From an uncultured Oscillospiraceae bacterium (GTDB lineage: Bacteria; Bacillota; Clostridia; Oscillospirales; Ruminococcaceae), in contig CAKSHG010000107.1 of NCBI GenBank assembly GCA_934456315.1, forward strand, positions 1-7,119: DNA of 7,119 bases. Direction: 5' to 3'. The notes beneath the pieces are model-generated. The model saw nothing but the letters and a program-made list of their open reading frames with translations. It had not been told where the DNA came from and made no database searches. Positions 6,459-7,119 of this stretch are shown here, in pieces. The first letter of the stretch is position 1; each line of letters begins with the position of its first letter. The position numbers and the translations under genes are program-made.

Positions 6459-6482
6459 TAAGTTAATCGCGCGATTCACTTA
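6459..6482. repeat. 24-bp near-perfect palindrome between two minus-strand genes
   Basis: TAAGT-t-AATCGC and GCGATT-c-ACTTA are symmetric about 6470/6471, with a single mismatch (6464/6477) and a perfect 12-bp core. It begins two bases past the stop codon of the upstream gene. With no spacer between the arms and no T run on either strand it is a poor intrinsic terminator, so an operator-type protein site is more likely. A smaller dyad with the same AAGT/ACTT ends lies at 6431-6447. Confidence 0.5.
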
Positions 6483-6484
6483 AA

Positions 6485-7119
6485 TTACTTTTTACGGAAG
6501 TTCGGATTATCATCCGACTCACGCATGATAGCGTCGAATAGCCGCTGTGTTTTGCTTGATCTTCCACGTTTCTTGTCCTTGAGCATGTTCAGTTCCTCAT
6601 GAGTTGACGTACTGGAGCTCTCCTCATCAAACAAATGACGTTCTTCAGTCCATATTCCTGACGGGATCTCGGGATTTGGCGAGCTTTTTTCATTTGCGAT
6701 GAGCCTATCGGAGTCGTTTGCCCCGGGAACTTCGTCGGAAGTCTTAGCTGTTCGCCGCTTACCGGACGACTGGCTTGTCTGCGTTTTACGCGTTGTACCG
6801 GAAGCATCAGCAACATGATCATTGCGGCTCGAAGCGGGCTTTGATTTTGATTTGGAGATTTCTTCTGGCTCCGTTGTACGCGGATCAGGTCTGCTCATGT
6901 CATTTTCCGACTGCTCGAGCACATCAAATATTGAGCCGAATTCCCAGAAAGGATCCTTTTCTGACTCCGGAGTTTCCACGGGTTCAGGCTGATTTTCCGG
7001 GGCTGCGGGCTCAGGGCGTGACACCGCCTCGTAGGTCTGTTCAGCGCTGCCCAGGGGAGTTCCCGCTATCTTTCCATAGGCGGAGATAGCCGCCGCGTTC
7101 TTCCGTATCACCTTTGCTC
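6485..7119 (-). CDS. Unrecognised protein, C-terminal part, mostly disordered (5' end beyond window)
   Basis: The frame is open from the right edge to the TAA at 6487-6485, about 210 codons. The GTG at 7111 lacks a Shine-Dalgarno sequence and the frame continues upstream of it, so this is treated as the 3' part of a longer gene. The first visible residues (AKVIRKNAAAISAYGKIAGTPLG) could be the end of a folded domain. What follows is low in hydrophobic residues: a Pro/Glu-rich stretch, a short aromatic island (DPFWEFGSIFDVLEQ), a long Ser/Thr/Lys/Arg-rich part, then a basic C-terminal segment (KDKKRGRSSKTQRLFDAIMRE...FRKK). The island and the basic tail look like short binding motifs in a disordered region. 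There is no signal peptide or membrane segment in this part. Function and family are not recognised. Confidence 0.68.
   Translation of the reverse strand, partial: AKVIRKNAAAISAYGKIAGTPLGSAEQTYEAVSRPEPAAPENQPEPVETPESEKDPFWEFGSIFDVLEQSENDMSRPDPRTTEPEEISKSKSKPASSRNDHVADASGTTRKTQTSQSSGKRRTAKTSDEVPGANDSDRLIANEKSSPNPEIPSGIWTEERHLFDEESSSTSTHEELNMLKDKKRGRSSKTQRLFDAIMRESDDNPNFRKK

Noticed and set aside
6459..6482. Palindrome as transcription terminator for the right-edge gene
   Set aside because: The arms meet with no loop, the stem ends are AT-rich and no T run follows on the minus strand.
1..7119. CRISPR array, tRNA, rRNA, transposase or prophage genes
   Set aside because: No regularly spaced identical repeats, cloverleaf structures or mobile-element proteins were seen on either strand.

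Overview
The window looks like chromosomal DNA from a gut or rumen Firmicute of the Ruminococcus/Oscillospiraceae type. Pointers are moderate GC content, AGGAGG-type ribosome binding sites, sigma-A promoters with 17-bp spacers, a BspA-like leucine-rich-repeat protein with Ig-like and fibronectin III domains, a surface protein ending in an SPDTG sortase motif, and an ECF sigma factor coupled to a single-pass membrane regulator. This placement is inferred from gene content, not from a marker gene.

Left part (1-2454, minus strand): an ECF sigma factor gene overlaps by 4 bp (ATGA) a gene for a membrane-anchored, anti-sigma-like protein that runs off the left edge. Together they look like a transmembrane signalling pair: the sigma factor is probably held at the membrane and released when the large extracellular region senses something. 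The signal and regulon cannot be read here.

Middle (2455-4597): a 266-bp divergent intergenic region carries an excellent sigma-A promoter for a secreted 607-residue LRR/BIg2/FnIII protein on the plus strand, ending at a strong terminator. A much weaker promoter candidate for the sigma operon lies on the other strand.

Right part (4610-7119, all minus strand): four independent units. From right to left these are: the 3' end of an unrecognised, largely disordered protein entering from the right edge; a secreted, wall-anchored SPDTG protein with its own promoter, terminator and a repeat-rich upstream region; a small acidic DUF1292 (YrzB-like) protein with a near-perfect promoter; and, after its stop codon, about 180 nt with the hallmarks of a structured noncoding RNA followed by a textbook intrinsic terminator. 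The RNA and the LRR gene converge on two back-to-back terminators.

The items most worth a second look are the structured RNA (class not certain; 6S and raiA-type RNAs are the candidates considered), the large two-domain sensor region of the anti-sigma-like protein, and the dyad/repeat elements at 6364-6482. No mobile element, CRISPR array, tRNA or rRNA was seen.
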